Positions 12,304 through 25,222 of a stretch of DNA of 64,000 bases are shown one piece after another. Where the stretch lies: positions 2,407,001 through 2,471,000 of the forward strand of contig JASFXZ010000029.1 of NCBI GenBank assembly GCA_032209605.1, in the 5' to 3' direction. The stretch is from Mactromeris polynyma. Taxonomy: Eukaryota; Mollusca; Bivalvia; Venerida; Mactridae. The stretch's first letter is position 1; the number at the start of each line of letters is the position of its first letter. The translations under genes were made by a program, and so were the position numbers. The notes below the pieces were generated by a model that was not told the origin of the DNA, made no database searches, and saw only the letters and a list, made by a program, of their open reading frames with translations.

Positions 12304-15300
12304 ATATGTCCAATGATCAAAACTATTCTAGTGGGAATCGTAAGTACAAAATAATTCAATAAAATATTCACTCGAGAACAATATTTTAGATAAAGCTTTT
12401 TTCTCAAGAATAAGATATATAAGAATTCACAGAATTACATAATCTGCACTCTGGAAAAAAGCTTTTAGCCTTATTCACAAACATTTTAAGTCTGAGTTTC
12501 AGTCTAAAATATTTGTGAATAAGGACTCTGAAAAATTGACCTTTAGTGAACATTTCATTGAATTATTTGTGATTTTTGTTAAGCAACTTTGAAGTTGCTG
12601 ACTAATGACTGACTGATGAATGATTTAACTGTGGATTTGATTGAAGAAATAAAAGACTTTTCTACATCCATAAGCTGTAAGCAAAACTAGATTATCTGCT
12701 TTTTATTTAACATGCAGATAAACTAGATTTGCTACACCCTCTACATCTGTGTTTGAAGTAAACTGAATTATTGATAAAATCTTATTGCCATTACTTTTCA
12801 GTCTTAGTGAATCTAGGATTTATGCGTATCTTACGTTACTGAAAATTAAAAGGTTTCCGTCATCCAGTCAATATTTACACTTCATGAACATACAGACACA
12901 AACATGTATTTTATACATACAAATTATATTTTCTAGGCTGCCACATTGTACCAGAGTTTGCAAGCAATTTGTCAATAAACAGGGAAATATGGGTTTATAT
13001 AACATGTCAATGTTAATGAATTGGATAATATTGGTAAATGTAACATTTGAATATTAGTGAACAGGGCTGATATGTTACATAATTTTTTTATACACTTATG
13101 GTATTTGGTTTGTAGTTTGTTAATTGGACATTAACAAAAATCAGTTTACACAGACATTAAAGATAGATAGTCTCATTTTATATCAAAATATGCTAAGTAA
13201 TTTTTTTTGAGAAAATGACATTCAATGTCTTTGTACATGCGTACTCTACAACACTGCATTGTAACTTGTCTTAAAAGTTTCCTAAAACTATAGCGCTTAC
13301 TTGTCGCGTAGGTAAGGATAGAAAATACATGTATTATAATATAGTATATTTTGTAGTTTTGGCAAACATGTAAGAAATGAGACAAATAGTGTGGAAGAGC
13401 ACATCTGTATGAAGGCATGTTACCATCAATTTTCTAATATTTATTACTGAGCATATTTTGACAAAAAATCGAAGACCATCTACCTTTAATATTTCTAATT
13501 GTTATACCCTTGGAAATGGAGTCTTGAAATATGTTATCTTGTTATCATCTCAAACAAAGACAGAACTAACTGAATTCATGAAAGCCCTTTACAACCGCTT
13601 CAACCAAACCTCGTTTATGATCAAGACACTGAAAGGATAATTTTGAACACTTTAGTTGACTATCAATCAAGACAATGCCAACTACACACATTAGCATAAC
13701 TTAGTTGACCAAAAAATGAATATCAGTTACTCTTTTAGAGTTGACTTACTTCTTTCACATTTTATCATTACACCATTACATTATTCAAATACATTTACAT
13801 CATTACATTATTATCGTTATTCGAAGTATTATTATTTTATTTATTTCATTATAATCGTTTATAATCATTTTTTATAATATTACAATTGCAACTTCAATCG
13901 CTCCAAATAAAGATTATTATTTTATACAATTGTTTTGTAGAAATTGCTTCATTAAATCATGTAACACTTTAACAATTTATAGCACAAAACCTTTGGTACG
14001 GGCCTCACTTTACATTCTTGATGCCCGGCCTCCACCAGAACCCTAGCCCCTGCTACGCCAGTACCTCCTATAAGTCACACACCAACTCCGATTAAGGGAA
14101 TTACAATCGTCTAGCTAGAGAAAAAAGGATGTCAATCCATGCCCTCCACGCCCCCTCCCCAATCGGACCCTAACCATAGGTATCCAGTTACTTACCCCCC
14201 CCCCCACGAAGCAAGATACACATAGTTTTGCATCAGACCATGCTTTTGGTTATGGGTACCATGTGCCAGTTCTCCCTATAATCTCTGGTGAGATAGCAAC
14301 TTTGAAGTGTGAAGTTACGATGTAGATTGTTTACAACAGGAAAATGTACACCATATCCCGGCAGTAAGGGAAGCTATTCGTAGGTCCCTCAAGGGTAAAG
14401 TGGGAGGTGTCCTGCTAAATTTAGGCTAATGGGCTTCGGTGAATGAGATTATGTCGGTGTAAGATGGTATATATGGTAACGTTAGATCTAGTGAGAAGTT
14501 AAAAGAATAGTAAAGTGAGATGCAGCGTTCGGTGAATCCGTAGCCGAATATACTACGAGACTGGAGCAAATACTCACCAGTATTCCGGTGGATAGAGATA
14601 CAAAAAATCAGATGCTCTGGAACCGACTCTGGGCTGAGGAATGTTGAACTTAAAGAACATTTCAAGATATAAACTTGATAGTTAAATCAGTTTCAACCAG
14701 CTCAAGACGAGAGCTTATAGTATTGCAGGAGGAGCTATATCAGACCATGTTGTTTGACAAGCCGGAAACCAAATAAAATGAAGTGAAGGTGTGTATGACT
14801 AACATTTTAGGGACACAAGTTCCCATATCATTTAGGAACAAGATATGGGATCGCAAATATACAGATATGTGATCTTTACAGCAAAAAGAGTTGTCTAATA
14901 AAAAAATTATTCAGATCATCATAAATGAAATTGTAAGTTTAATTAGTTTGTTAAGTCTTAAGTTACAGTTTTAAATGGCCGTTTAATAAAAAACTGCTTG
15001 AAACAGGTGGTCGCTAGTACAGGTTTTACTGATATAATTTATTATTTAAAAAGAAACAAACTTTCTGAATATTTTGTTTAGTTTCTGACAATTAATTTAC
15101 ATTTAAAATATCTTCGGTATTTTATTATTACATATCAAGAACTATTCAATAAACAAAAAATTGAGTAATTTGTGAAATGTTTCACAAAAGGAAAGATTTA
15201 AATGTGCACAGCCATGCTCCTACAGGTGGAGTTCGCCTATAATAAAGAAATTGAGGCGATACTAAACAACTGGCAGGACTGGCACAAGTTGTGCTATCTG

Positions 15301-16009
15301 GCCGGCGTACACGTCAATATAAAAACTTGTGGCAAGAAGTAGGCGATGTCTGTAAGTCTTTCCCCATTAAAAGAGTTCTGTACACCAATGGTAAGTTAAA
15401 TCTTGTTGATCTCCAGTTTTGTTTGCCACTGGAAATAATCTTATTTGTTTAGGTTCGAGTTTGGTCTGGAACGAATCGTGTCATTCGGAATGTATTTGCT
15501 ATGTCTGTTACAAGGCCGCTGGCAACATAACATGATCACCCAGCTTCCTTTTCACAGGTCACCATCGCAACAGGATCACCGACTAAAACTCTCAAGTTTT
15601 TCAATTCTCTTCAATCGTGTGTACAGCTTTACAAAGGAGAGGCAGAGGTCATGGAAGAAAACGCAAGAGCACAGAAAGCCTGCCTAATGAGTCGATTTTG
15701 CTTCAAAGAGATAGAAAAAGACAGGCAATGACAACTCAACAGTTGAATTTGAGCAAACTCTCTTAAGGTCCAGCATATTAAGCAAAGGATGTGGTGGAGG
15801 TCCAGCAAATGAATCGTCCCAATTGACCTTTGAGCTACCGACATGGGTCTTGTAGGCGACATGCCATCTCATAATGGTGAAATTTTTTGCCAAGTAATTT
15901 GAAGAGTAATGGTCCGGACAAAAGTAAAGATGGATGCATGCATGTACATATATCGAAATGCCACTTTAGCAACTACTATATCACGCTCACTGCAAGCAGG
16001 CTGGACAAA
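12304..16009. other. No gene recognised
   Basis: AT-rich sequence with low-complexity ATT tracts (13780-13930) and a C run at 14197. A 60-codon open stretch at 15547-15730 (plus) has no recognised relatives and no clear splice context. Confidence 0.5.
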
Positions 16010-16485
16010 AATGAACGTCGCACTGATAGATGAATGCAAAATATCTATCTATGCAGAATGGATTTAATGACGAGAAACGACACTACATAAATGTCTCGCT
16101 GACAGATGAATGCAAAATATCTATCTATGCAGAATGGATATCATGACGAGAAACGATACCACATAAATGTCTCGCTGACAGATGAGTGCAAAATATCTAT
16201 CTATGCAGAAAGGATTTAATGACGAGAAACGATACCACATAAATGTCTCGCTGACAGATGAGTGCAAAATATCTATCTATGCAGAATGGATATCATGACG
16301 AGAAACGATACCACATAAATGTCTCGCTGACAGATGAATGCAAAATATCTATCTATACAGAATTGATTTAATGACGAGAAACGACACTACATAAATGTCT
16401 CGCTGACAGATGAATGCAAAATATCTATCTATGCAGAATGGATTTAATGACGAGAAACGACACTACATAAATGTCTCGCTGACAG
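16010..16485. repeat. Tandem repeat, 76-bp unit, about 6 copies
   Basis: GACGAGAAACGA occurs at 16069, 16145, 16221, 16297, 16373 and 16449, exactly 76 bp apart. The units carry ATGTCTCGCTGACAGATGAA. Confidence 0.95.
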
Positions 16486-16970
16486 GATTCATTGAATGTC
16501 TCATTGAGAGATGAATGCAAAATACTGATCAATGTGGAATTGATATAATGACAAAGACAGGATTCATTGAATGTCTCATTGAGAGATGAAGGCAAAATAT
16601 TGATCAATGTGGAATTGATATAATGACAAGATAGGATTCATTGAATGTCTCATTGAGAGATGAATGCAAAATACTGATCAATGTGGAATTGATATAATGA
16701 CAAGATAGGATTCATTGAATGTCTCATTGAGAGATGAATGCAAAATACTGATCAATGTGGAATTGATATAATGACAAGATAGGATTCATTGAATGTCCCA
16801 TTAAGAGATGAATGTGCAAAATATAGATCAATGTGTAATTGATATCATGACAAGATAGGATTAATGGAATGTCCCATTGAGAGATGAATGCAAAACATTT
16901 ATCAATGTGTAATTGATATAATGACAAGATAGGATTAATGGAATGTCCCATTGAGAGATGAGTGCAAAAT
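16485..16970. repeat. Tandem repeat, 74-bp unit, about 6.5 copies
   Basis: GGATTCATTGAATGTCTCAT occurs at 16485, 16560, 16634 and 16708 and onward. The unit is a diverged relative of the 76-bp unit directly upstream (both have TGAATGCAAAATA and GAATGGATTTAATGAC-like blocks). Confidence 0.92.
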
Positions 16971-17280
16971 ACTAGTCTACATATATTGGAACTACATACA
17001 ACATCACCAGAATGCCTTACCAACATATGAAAGGAATTATGAATGCAAAATGTCAATCTAAGAAGACATAAAACTTCCAGTAAGGAAAAAACAAAAGACA
17101 TTAACGGAAGAATACATCTTGTTGAAAGACAGTTAAATAAGACTAAGACACTAGAACAAAAAAAGAGTTGTTCATAAGGATCTTAAAGACAGCGACATAT
17201 CACTGTATAGTAAGCTTCAAACTATCTATAATGTTTGAAGCTACAACACTTGATACATCAAAACAATTTCGGATGAGGGA

Positions 17281-19741
17281 ACCTTTTCTAGGTACCATGT
17301 TTAGAATTTAGACCCTTTTCCAGGGACCATGTTTAGAATTTAGACCCTTTTCCAGGGACCATGTTTAGAATTTAGACCCTTTTCCAGGGACAATGTTTAG
17401 AATTTAGACCCTTTTCCAGGGACAATGTTTAGAATTTAGACCCTTTTCCAGGTACAATGTTTAGAATTTAGACCCTTTTTCAGGTACAATGTTTAGAATT
17501 TAGACCCTTTTCCAGGTACCATGTTTAGAATTTAGACCCTTTTCCAGGTACAATGTTTAGAATTTAGACCCTTTTCCAGGTACCATGTTTAGAATTTAGA
17601 CCCTTTTCCAGGTACCATGTTTAGAATTTAGACCCTTTTCCAGGTACAATGTTTAGAATTTAGACCCTTTTCCAGGTACCATGTTTAGAATTTAGACCCT
17701 TTACCAGGTACCATGTTTAGAATGTAGACCCTTTTCCAGGTACCATGTTTAGAATGTAGACCCTTTTCCAGGGACCATGTTTAGAATTTAGACCCTTTTC
17801 CCGGTACCATGTTTAGAATGTAGACCCTTTTCCATGGACCATGTTTAGAATGTAGACCCTTTTCCAGGGACCATGTTTAGAATGTAGACCCTTTTCCAGG
17901 GACCATGTTTAGAATGTAGACCCTTTACCAGGTACCATGTTTAGAATGTAGACCCTTTTCCAGGGACCATGTTTAGAATGTAGACCCTTTTCCAGGTACC
18001 ATGTTTAGAATGTAGACCCTTTACCAGGTACCATGTTTAGAATGTAGACCCTTTTCCAGGTACCATGTTTAGAATGTAGACCCTTTACCAGGTACCATGT
18101 TTAGAATGTAGACCCTTTTCCAGGTACCATGTTTAGAATTTAGTCCCTTTACCAGGTACCATGTTTAGAATTTAGTCCCTTTACCAGGGACCAATTTCAG
18201 AATTTAGACCCTTTACCAGGTACCATGTTTAGAATGTAGACCCTTTTCCAGGTACCATGTTTAGAATGTAGACCCTTTTCCAGGTACCATGTTTAGAATG
18301 TAGACCCTTTTCCAGGTACCATGTTTAGAATGTAGACCCTTTTCCAGGTACCATGTTTAGAATGTAGACCCTTTACCAGGTACCATGTTTAGAATTTAGT
18401 CCCTTTACCAGGTACCATGTTTAGAATTTAGTCCCTTTTCCAGGTACCATGTTTAGAATTTAGACCCTTTTCCAGGTACCATGTTTAGAATTTAGTCCCT
18501 TTACCAGGTACCATGTTTAGAATGTAGACCCTTTACCAGGTACCATGTTTAGAATGTAGACCCTTTACCAGGTACCATGTTTAGAATTTAGACCCTTTTC
18601 CAGGTACCATGTTTAGAATTTAGACCCTTTTCCAGGTACCATGTTTAGAATGTAGACCCTTTTCCCGGTACCATGTTTAGAATGTAGACCCTTTACCAGG
18701 TACCATGTTTAGAATGCAGACCCTTTTCCAGGTACCATGTTTAGAATGTAGACCCTTTACCAGGTACCATGTTTAGAATTTAGACCCTTTTCCAGGTACC
18801 ATGTTTAGAATGTAGACCCTTTTCCAGGTACCATGTTTAGAATTTAGACCCTTTACCAGGTACCATGTTTAGAATGTAGACCCTTTTCCAGGTACCATGT
18901 TTAGAATGTAGACCCTTTTCCAGGTACCATGTTTAGAATGTAGACCCTTTTCCAGGTACCATGTTTAGAATGTAGACCCTTTACCAGGTACCATGTTTAG
19001 AATGTAGACCCTTTTCCAGGTACCATGTTTAGAATGTAGACCCTTTACCAGGTACCATGTTTAGAATGTAGACCCTTTTCCAGGTACCATGTTTAGAATG
19101 TAGACCCTTTTCCAGGTACCATGTTTAGAATGTAGACCCTTTTCCAGGTACCATGTTTAGAATGTAGACCCTTTTCCAGGTACCATGTTTAGAATGTAGA
19201 CCCTTTTCCAGGTACCATGTTTAGAATGTAGACCCTTTTCCAGGTACCATGTTTAGAATGTAGACCCTTTTCCAGGTACCATGTTTAGAATGTAGACCCT
19301 TTACCAGGTACCATGTTTAGAATGTAGACCCTTTTCCAGGTACCATGTTTAGAATTTAGACCCTTTTCCAGGTACCATGTTTAGAATGTAGACCCTTTTC
19401 CAGGTACCATGTTTAGAATGTAGACCCTTTTCCAGGTACCATGTTTAGAATGTAGACCCTTTTCCAGGTACCATGTTTAGAATGTAGACCCTTTTCCAGG
19501 TACCATGTTTAGAATGTAGACCCTTTACCAGGTACCATGTTTAGAATGTAGACCCTTTTCCAGGTACCATGTTTAGAATGTAGACCCTTTTCCAGGTACC
19601 ATGTTTAGAATTTAGACCATTTTCCAGGGACCAATTTTAGAATTTAGACCCTTTGCCAGGGACCAATTTCAGAATTTAGACCCTTTACCAGGGATCAATT
19701 TTACAAGTAATCCCCTTTTCCAGGAACCGGTTTTAGAATTT
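17281..19741. repeat. Minisatellite, 32-bp unit, about 76 copies
   Basis: The unit is GACCCTTTTCCAGGTACCAT plus GTTTAGAATGTA. Variants alternate TTTTCC/TTTACC, GGTACC/GGGACC and AATTTA/AATGTA. The 5' end is rich in GGGACC and GGTACA forms; the centre is nearly uniform. The last four units are degenerate. Confidence 0.97.
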
Positions 19742-20514
19742 AAGAACAAAGAAAATTTCCAAATGACAAAAGACAGGAAACTCAGGAGTAGAAAAAAAGA
19801 AGGGCTATCTGATATAGAGATATGGAGATATGGATTTTACTAATCATATGAACCTTAAATGGGGAATTTTCGGTCAATTTTGTAAACCTTAAGTTTGGTA
19901 AACCCTGGTACAATTGGCAGACTAGAACTACAATGGGTTAGTGAAATAAATCATCAATACAAGTACATAAATTGCAAAACAAAAGATATTTGAGCAAAAA
20001 TAAACATTTGGACGGACCTAACCTAAGATTCAAAATAAAATACATTTTTGTAAAAATAAATCTGGTTATCAAAATAAACAAAAATACAGAATTTCATATC
20101 AGTAGATATAACGATCAAACAGCAAAAACAACAAAAAATATATTTTATATCCTAAACAGTCAAAGCATGAAATGCTGTTTCCATCCCCACTGATCTGAAA
20201 TCCATTATTGTATCACTGATATTTTCTGATAGTATTGCTAAGGCATTCATCTGATAGGAAATGTTTATCATGCTTTTTAGAAGATCAAAATGAAAGAATG
20301 CACATATATCTAATCTAGCAAAATGTGTTCATGACAAGTTGGGGGGGGGGGGGGGGAGGGCGGTGGAAACAACATTTCATTTGTATTGTGTTTTTTCATA
20401 AGGGAATACATAAGGGAACACAGCGCCATATTGTCATAATGATACTATCATTGCCCTTGCATCATGAAAAATAAACAATAATTTCATAGACATTCTATGG
20501 AAGCCTTCAATTAG

Positions 20515-20600
20515 ATCAGAAACCCAAGGAAGCAGTCATCATGAGTGATTGCAACAAGCTGTAAGACTAGGTTCACAATTGATGTAAACTAGTAAAGTTG
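20515..20600 (+). mobile_element. SINE body fragment
   Basis: CCAAGGAAGCAGTCATCATG...GATTGCAACAAGCTGTAAGA...TTCACAATTGATGTA matches the 26230-26310 SINE body in order. There is no promoter head. Confidence 0.5.
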
Positions 20601-20636
20601 AAAACTAATTAACTTATCATGTTTTCATGACGGTAA

Positions 20637-23055
20637 TCAAATACTACAACAACAACAACATAGTTTATTGCTTTGTAGGCCTCCGGCCCATGGCATCATA
20701 ATGTACAAAGACATAAAATACAAAACGAACATTTCTTTCGTGTAAGAGAGAATGAACAATGTACAAAAGCAAACACAATATTTCAGAATAGTATTAAACA
20801 GCTTGTAATAATAATTCTCTTCTAGTAAATGCATGATATAGATAATTGGCTACATTTTTCACCATGGTTTCTGAATGGCTAGACATAAGTATATTAAATT
20901 TCATTACTGAAGGATTAACAAAGTATTTTCGTGGTATTAATTGGTCTCTTAAGTCTTGGTAGGAAGGGCAAACAAGTAAGAAGTGAATTTCATTCTCAAT
21001 TTCATTAGTGCAAAATTTACACAGGCGATTTTCCCTTCTCACGTCAGTATAGCGACCTTGTTCAATCATAAGTTTATGTGAAGATGTTCTAAAACGGACA
21101 AAAGCGCTTCTAAATTTTCTGATAGTAAGGTATTCCAAGTACAGTTCTTTTTCGAAACATTGCTTAAATCCACTATAATAACAAAGTTTAGCACTATTAC
21201 TACATGAACTTGACCAATTCTGGACAAACTGGTCTTTAAGTCTTTGTAAATACAATTGTAGAAATACTACTTCATTAGCAACACCATGTGATAACCATAC
21301 ATGACCAAACCCATTAGCATACAAATTTTTTCTAACAAATGTAACCCAGTTTGTATATCCAATAGAGTCAAATTGTTTTAACATATGATAACACTTGTAC
21401 ACATATCTATGATGTGGTAATCTTAATATACGTAGCCAATATTTAATAACCCGTTTGGCGCTAAATATATACAGCGGAAATCGACCACAGTCACCTAGAA
21501 CAGCTGCATTACATGCATGTAACGGTGCTGATAAAAATCTTTTGCAAGCATAGTTGTGAACACGTTCAACAGAATCGAACGTACTTAATCCCCATATTTC
21601 AGAGCCATAAAGTATAACAGGCAAAACTTTAGCATCGAATATTTTAAAATAACAATTGTGTGGCATTGGCATAAAATCATATAATGTATTCAATAAGGAA
21701 ATTAATACCCTTTTTCCCTTACTCGCCATGTTATCGGCCATTTTATGTAACGACAATGTGGAGGTGAAATGTACACCTACATAGTCAAAGCTACTAATAC
21801 AGTCAATATTATTACCATCAAACTGCCATTTTTCATAATTTGACAAACGTCCCCCATTTTTAAATACAACAATTTTAGTTTTTTCGACATTTACAATTAA
21901 TCCTGTATTTTTACAATATGTGTTTACAAGATCTAGTTCACGTTGCAAACCTACCACAGTATCTGATAATAATGCTACATCGTCAGCGAACATGAGCATA
22001 AAAATTTCGATTATATCTGGTGTGATTTGGATCCCACCAACATTATTATTAGACAAAAATGTATACAAATCGTTTATAAATAAACTAAACAGAATAGGGC
22101 TTAAACTGCACCCTTGTCGTAGTCCTATTGGACACTCTATGGAATCGGTAAGATCATTAACATTTTTGTTTCTGACTCGAGTTTTTACACTCATATATAT
22201 AGATTTTATTGAGTTCAATAGTTTGCCTCCTATACCTTGTCTCAGCAGCGACGTATATAACTTGCATCTATCCACACTGTCAAACGCCTTCTTAAAGTCG
22301 ACAAAGGCCACATAAACTTTTCTGCGTTTACGACATAAGTATTTACTGATAATTGAGTATAACGAAAAAGCATTATCAATGGTAGAATAATTAGACCTGA
22401 ACCCCGCCTGAGCCTCGGTAATTTTATCCAAAGAATCACAATAAAATGTTACTCTCTTATTGATAATAAAAATATAAATTTTGCTGAAAACATCTAAAAG
22501 CGATATTCCGCGGTAGTTATCGGGGTCGTCGAAGGAGCCCTTTTTGTGCAGTGGAACAAGAATTGTCGTCGTCCATTGTTCAGGGAATTCCCCCCGGGAG
22601 AAGAAACGGTTAAATAATTTTCTCAAATACGGAATGATTACATTTATACTGCAAATAAAATGACCTGCATTTAATACACCGGAACTAGCCTTATTCGGGT
22701 TTAAGGACTTTACTGCTTGCTCTACCTCTTTATCGGTAATTTCCCCATTTAACAAACTAAATTCAATATCATTTTCTATATTTATCTCTCCTATATTATA
22801 ATCGTCACCTACTGTATAGTTTTGCGTGTTGTATACATTATTAAAGTGGTTATACCATTGTTCCGTTGAAATGTTATTTTGCCCAATACTTGTACTTGTA
22901 TTAAGAGTCTTAAGCGTTTTCCAAAACTGTCGTTGATTTTTCGTGGAATTTGCCAAACGATTTACGGTATCTGTTTTATGCAAGTAGGCTTTGCGTTTGC
23001 ACGTAGCTTTATATATATGCTTTGAGTTAAGGTAGCTACTAATACACCAATTAAT
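20637..23055 (-). mobile_element. LINE (non-LTR retrotransposon), 5'-truncated, RT frame open
   Basis: The minus strand holds one long open frame from about 23050 to TGA/TAA near 20797; the first Met is at 22983 (729 residues from there). Numbered from that Met, reverse transcriptase motifs are in order: ILVPLHKKG and NYRGISLL (about 141-165), AFVDFKKAFDSV with Asp229, GLRQGCSLSP (about 287-296) and FADDVALLS with Asp334-Asp335. A C-terminal CxxC...HxxxxC knuckle (LCKFCTNEIENEIHFLLVC) follows. Beyond the stop come AATAAA and a (GTT)n tail at about 20650, typical of a LINE 3' end. The endonuclease half is missing, so the copy is truncated at about 23050 and cannot move by itself. The lack of stops suggests a recent insertion. 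The clade was not determined. Confidence 0.93.
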
Positions 23056-23298
23056 TTACAATTTTAACAGGCCCTACATTACATCCATTTTCATCAATTT
23101 TTGCGAGTAAATATTACTGGCAGCTTCTCTTCATATAATTTGTATGGAAAATTCCTGACATGTGATTAGATTAAACAATTGAATAAAAATAACATCAAAT
23201 ATATTAAATAGTATACTTTGGGAAAATTAAGATCATCAACTTTCAAATAGTATACTGTTTTAGAAAATCGAACAAGAACCCATGTCAAATGGACAGTA

Positions 23299-24072
23299 AA
23301 CAAGAGATGTTTGTGAAACATTATGCCCCCTGTGACCATAACCTTTGACCCCGTGAACCCAAAATCAATAGGGTTCCTCTGCTACCAATGGTGAATGTGT
23401 GAACCAAGCTTGAGGATAATAGGTCACGGGGTACTTGAGTTATCGATCGCAAAACGAAAAGGTTATGGACCGATGGACGGACATACCGACCGACATGTGC
23501 AAACCAATATGCCCTCTCTTCTACAAAGGGGGGCATAAAAACAACATTTTCTATAAATATCTAGCATAGCAAATCAGCTTCACTCGCAACTCAGGTTAGG
23601 TAACTCATTGTTTCACTCGATATGCTTCTAATATTGACCTTGTACAGTGTCGAAACTGTTAAGGTGTACACAGTCCTGCATTTACCAACAAAAATTTATC
23701 TAATTTTGGACATCCTGGCAAAAGCACTGCCATTTAACACTAATGGAATTAAAGAATAATACTAATCTATATAGTCAAAAAAAATAAAATAAATATACAT
23801 TGCTTTTATATGAATTCTGTAGGCTCTTGATGCATGATAAAGAACTGTTTTTATCCCCCCCCCCCTTGGAAGAAGAGAGGGCATATTGGTTTGCACATGT
23901 CGGTCGGTCGGTAACCTTTTTGTTAGCAATCAATAACTTGAGAACCCCTTGACCTTTCATCCTCAAACTTGGTCCGCGCATTTATCTTGGGTAGCAGTGG
24001 AACCCTATTGATTTTAGGGTCACAGGGTCAAAGGTCACAGAGGGGCATAATGTATTATAAACATCTCTTGTA
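23299..24072. repeat. Long inverted repeat, about 225-240 bp arms
   Basis: 23299-23539 and 23851-24072 are inverted copies of one repeat. Blocks shared in inverse order include ACAAGAGATGTTT, CATTATGCCCC, AAAATCAATAGGGTTCC, GACCGACATGTGCAAACCAA and TATGCCCTCTCTTCT. The 310-bp spacer is AT-rich. The two arms are diverged, so this is an old pair of insertions or a foldback element. Confidence 0.8.
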
Positions 24073-25137
24073 AAATACATTTTTGTGACGTTGAGAGTGG
24101 TATCTTAATCATTGGCTGTATAAATCTGTTTGCGTCAATAAAGGTCCAAATTGGCCCCTAATTCCCACACTCTAGTATAACACATACAATATAATAATAC
24201 ATATCACTTAAAATCTATTCACAACCATTTCATATCCTTAATAAGACAGTTATAGATACAAATCTAAATCTACACAAAAATAAAGACACTAAACAATGTT
24301 AATGTATCTTTCGTATCATACTGATTCATTTTAAAGCAAAATGATTGTTTGGTATGAAAATTAAAAGAATAACAAACTAATGTTAATATACTTTTTCATA
24401 CATTATCATGGTTCATATAGAAGCTATCGGACAAAATTCAAGTACTGTTCAACAGAATTTTAGGAACTTTTTCATGTTTTCAAGGACTATTTCTATTGCA
24501 AATTCACTGTAAAGTTAACAAAATGGGAAATAGGTCAGGCTTCTCGGGCATCATAGTAGAAGTGGCACTCTGTTTAAAGCACAATAAAATGCCATAACCT
24601 AGTAAAACAAAGTGATCTGATATCAATAAATTCAAACTAGTTCCATATTTTTGTAACTTATTATTATCTTAATTCTTTCTGAAGGGCAAAGTTAGCGATA
24701 AAACGTTTTTCAAGGAGTTTCAGATGAATGCAAACAATTGTTTTTTTTCAAAATTCAAGTAGTTTACAAGATTTTTAGGGTTTTAGCCACTCCAAGGAGT
24801 TTCATAGGTCGCGCATCAATTCAAGGACTTTTTAAAGGCCTGTATGAACCCTGATTATGTATCCTCAAATGTATATAAAATACCCTCAGCAAACGAAGAA
24901 TATTCACTGATCCATATGGAAGTCGATCACTTGCCCTTCAAGTGTAATTTTTGACAAACTGACAATACGCTATCTCACTATTTAAAGTCACAACACAGAG
25001 TTGAATCCAAGGCATCCGACGTACGAATGATACAAAAATACACATTTGTCATTTTTATCACAGTCAAGTTCTTGTGAAGACGGATTGCACATTATGATAT
25101 GGTAAAAACTTGGAAATTGTCACATGACACATTTGGG

Positions 25138-25222
25138 TCATCGAAGGTCAAGGTCATCCAAATTAAGGTGACAGATCTCCATGTTGTCTTCACCAATAGA
25201 TCTGCTTAATTTCAACTGTGGT
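25138..25222 (-). CDS. NEK11: NEK-like kinase, candidate last exon
   Basis: After acceptor CAATGTATTTCAG, one base completes the split Arg codon and 27 codons follow to TGA at 25140-25138, including [17 protein letters not shown]. The phase fits. However, the last bases (TGACCTTGACCTTCG) look like motifs common in repetitive molluscan DNA, and the preceding intron would be 2.9 kb, so the true end may differ. Confidence 0.4.

Noticed and set aside
15445..15730. Open stretch reading VTIATGSPTKTLKFFNSLQS and onward
   Set aside because: There is no recognised family, an upstream stop in the same frame and no convincing splice sites.
21920..22315. 131-codon plus-strand frame
   Set aside because: Antisense shadow of the LINE reverse transcriptase.
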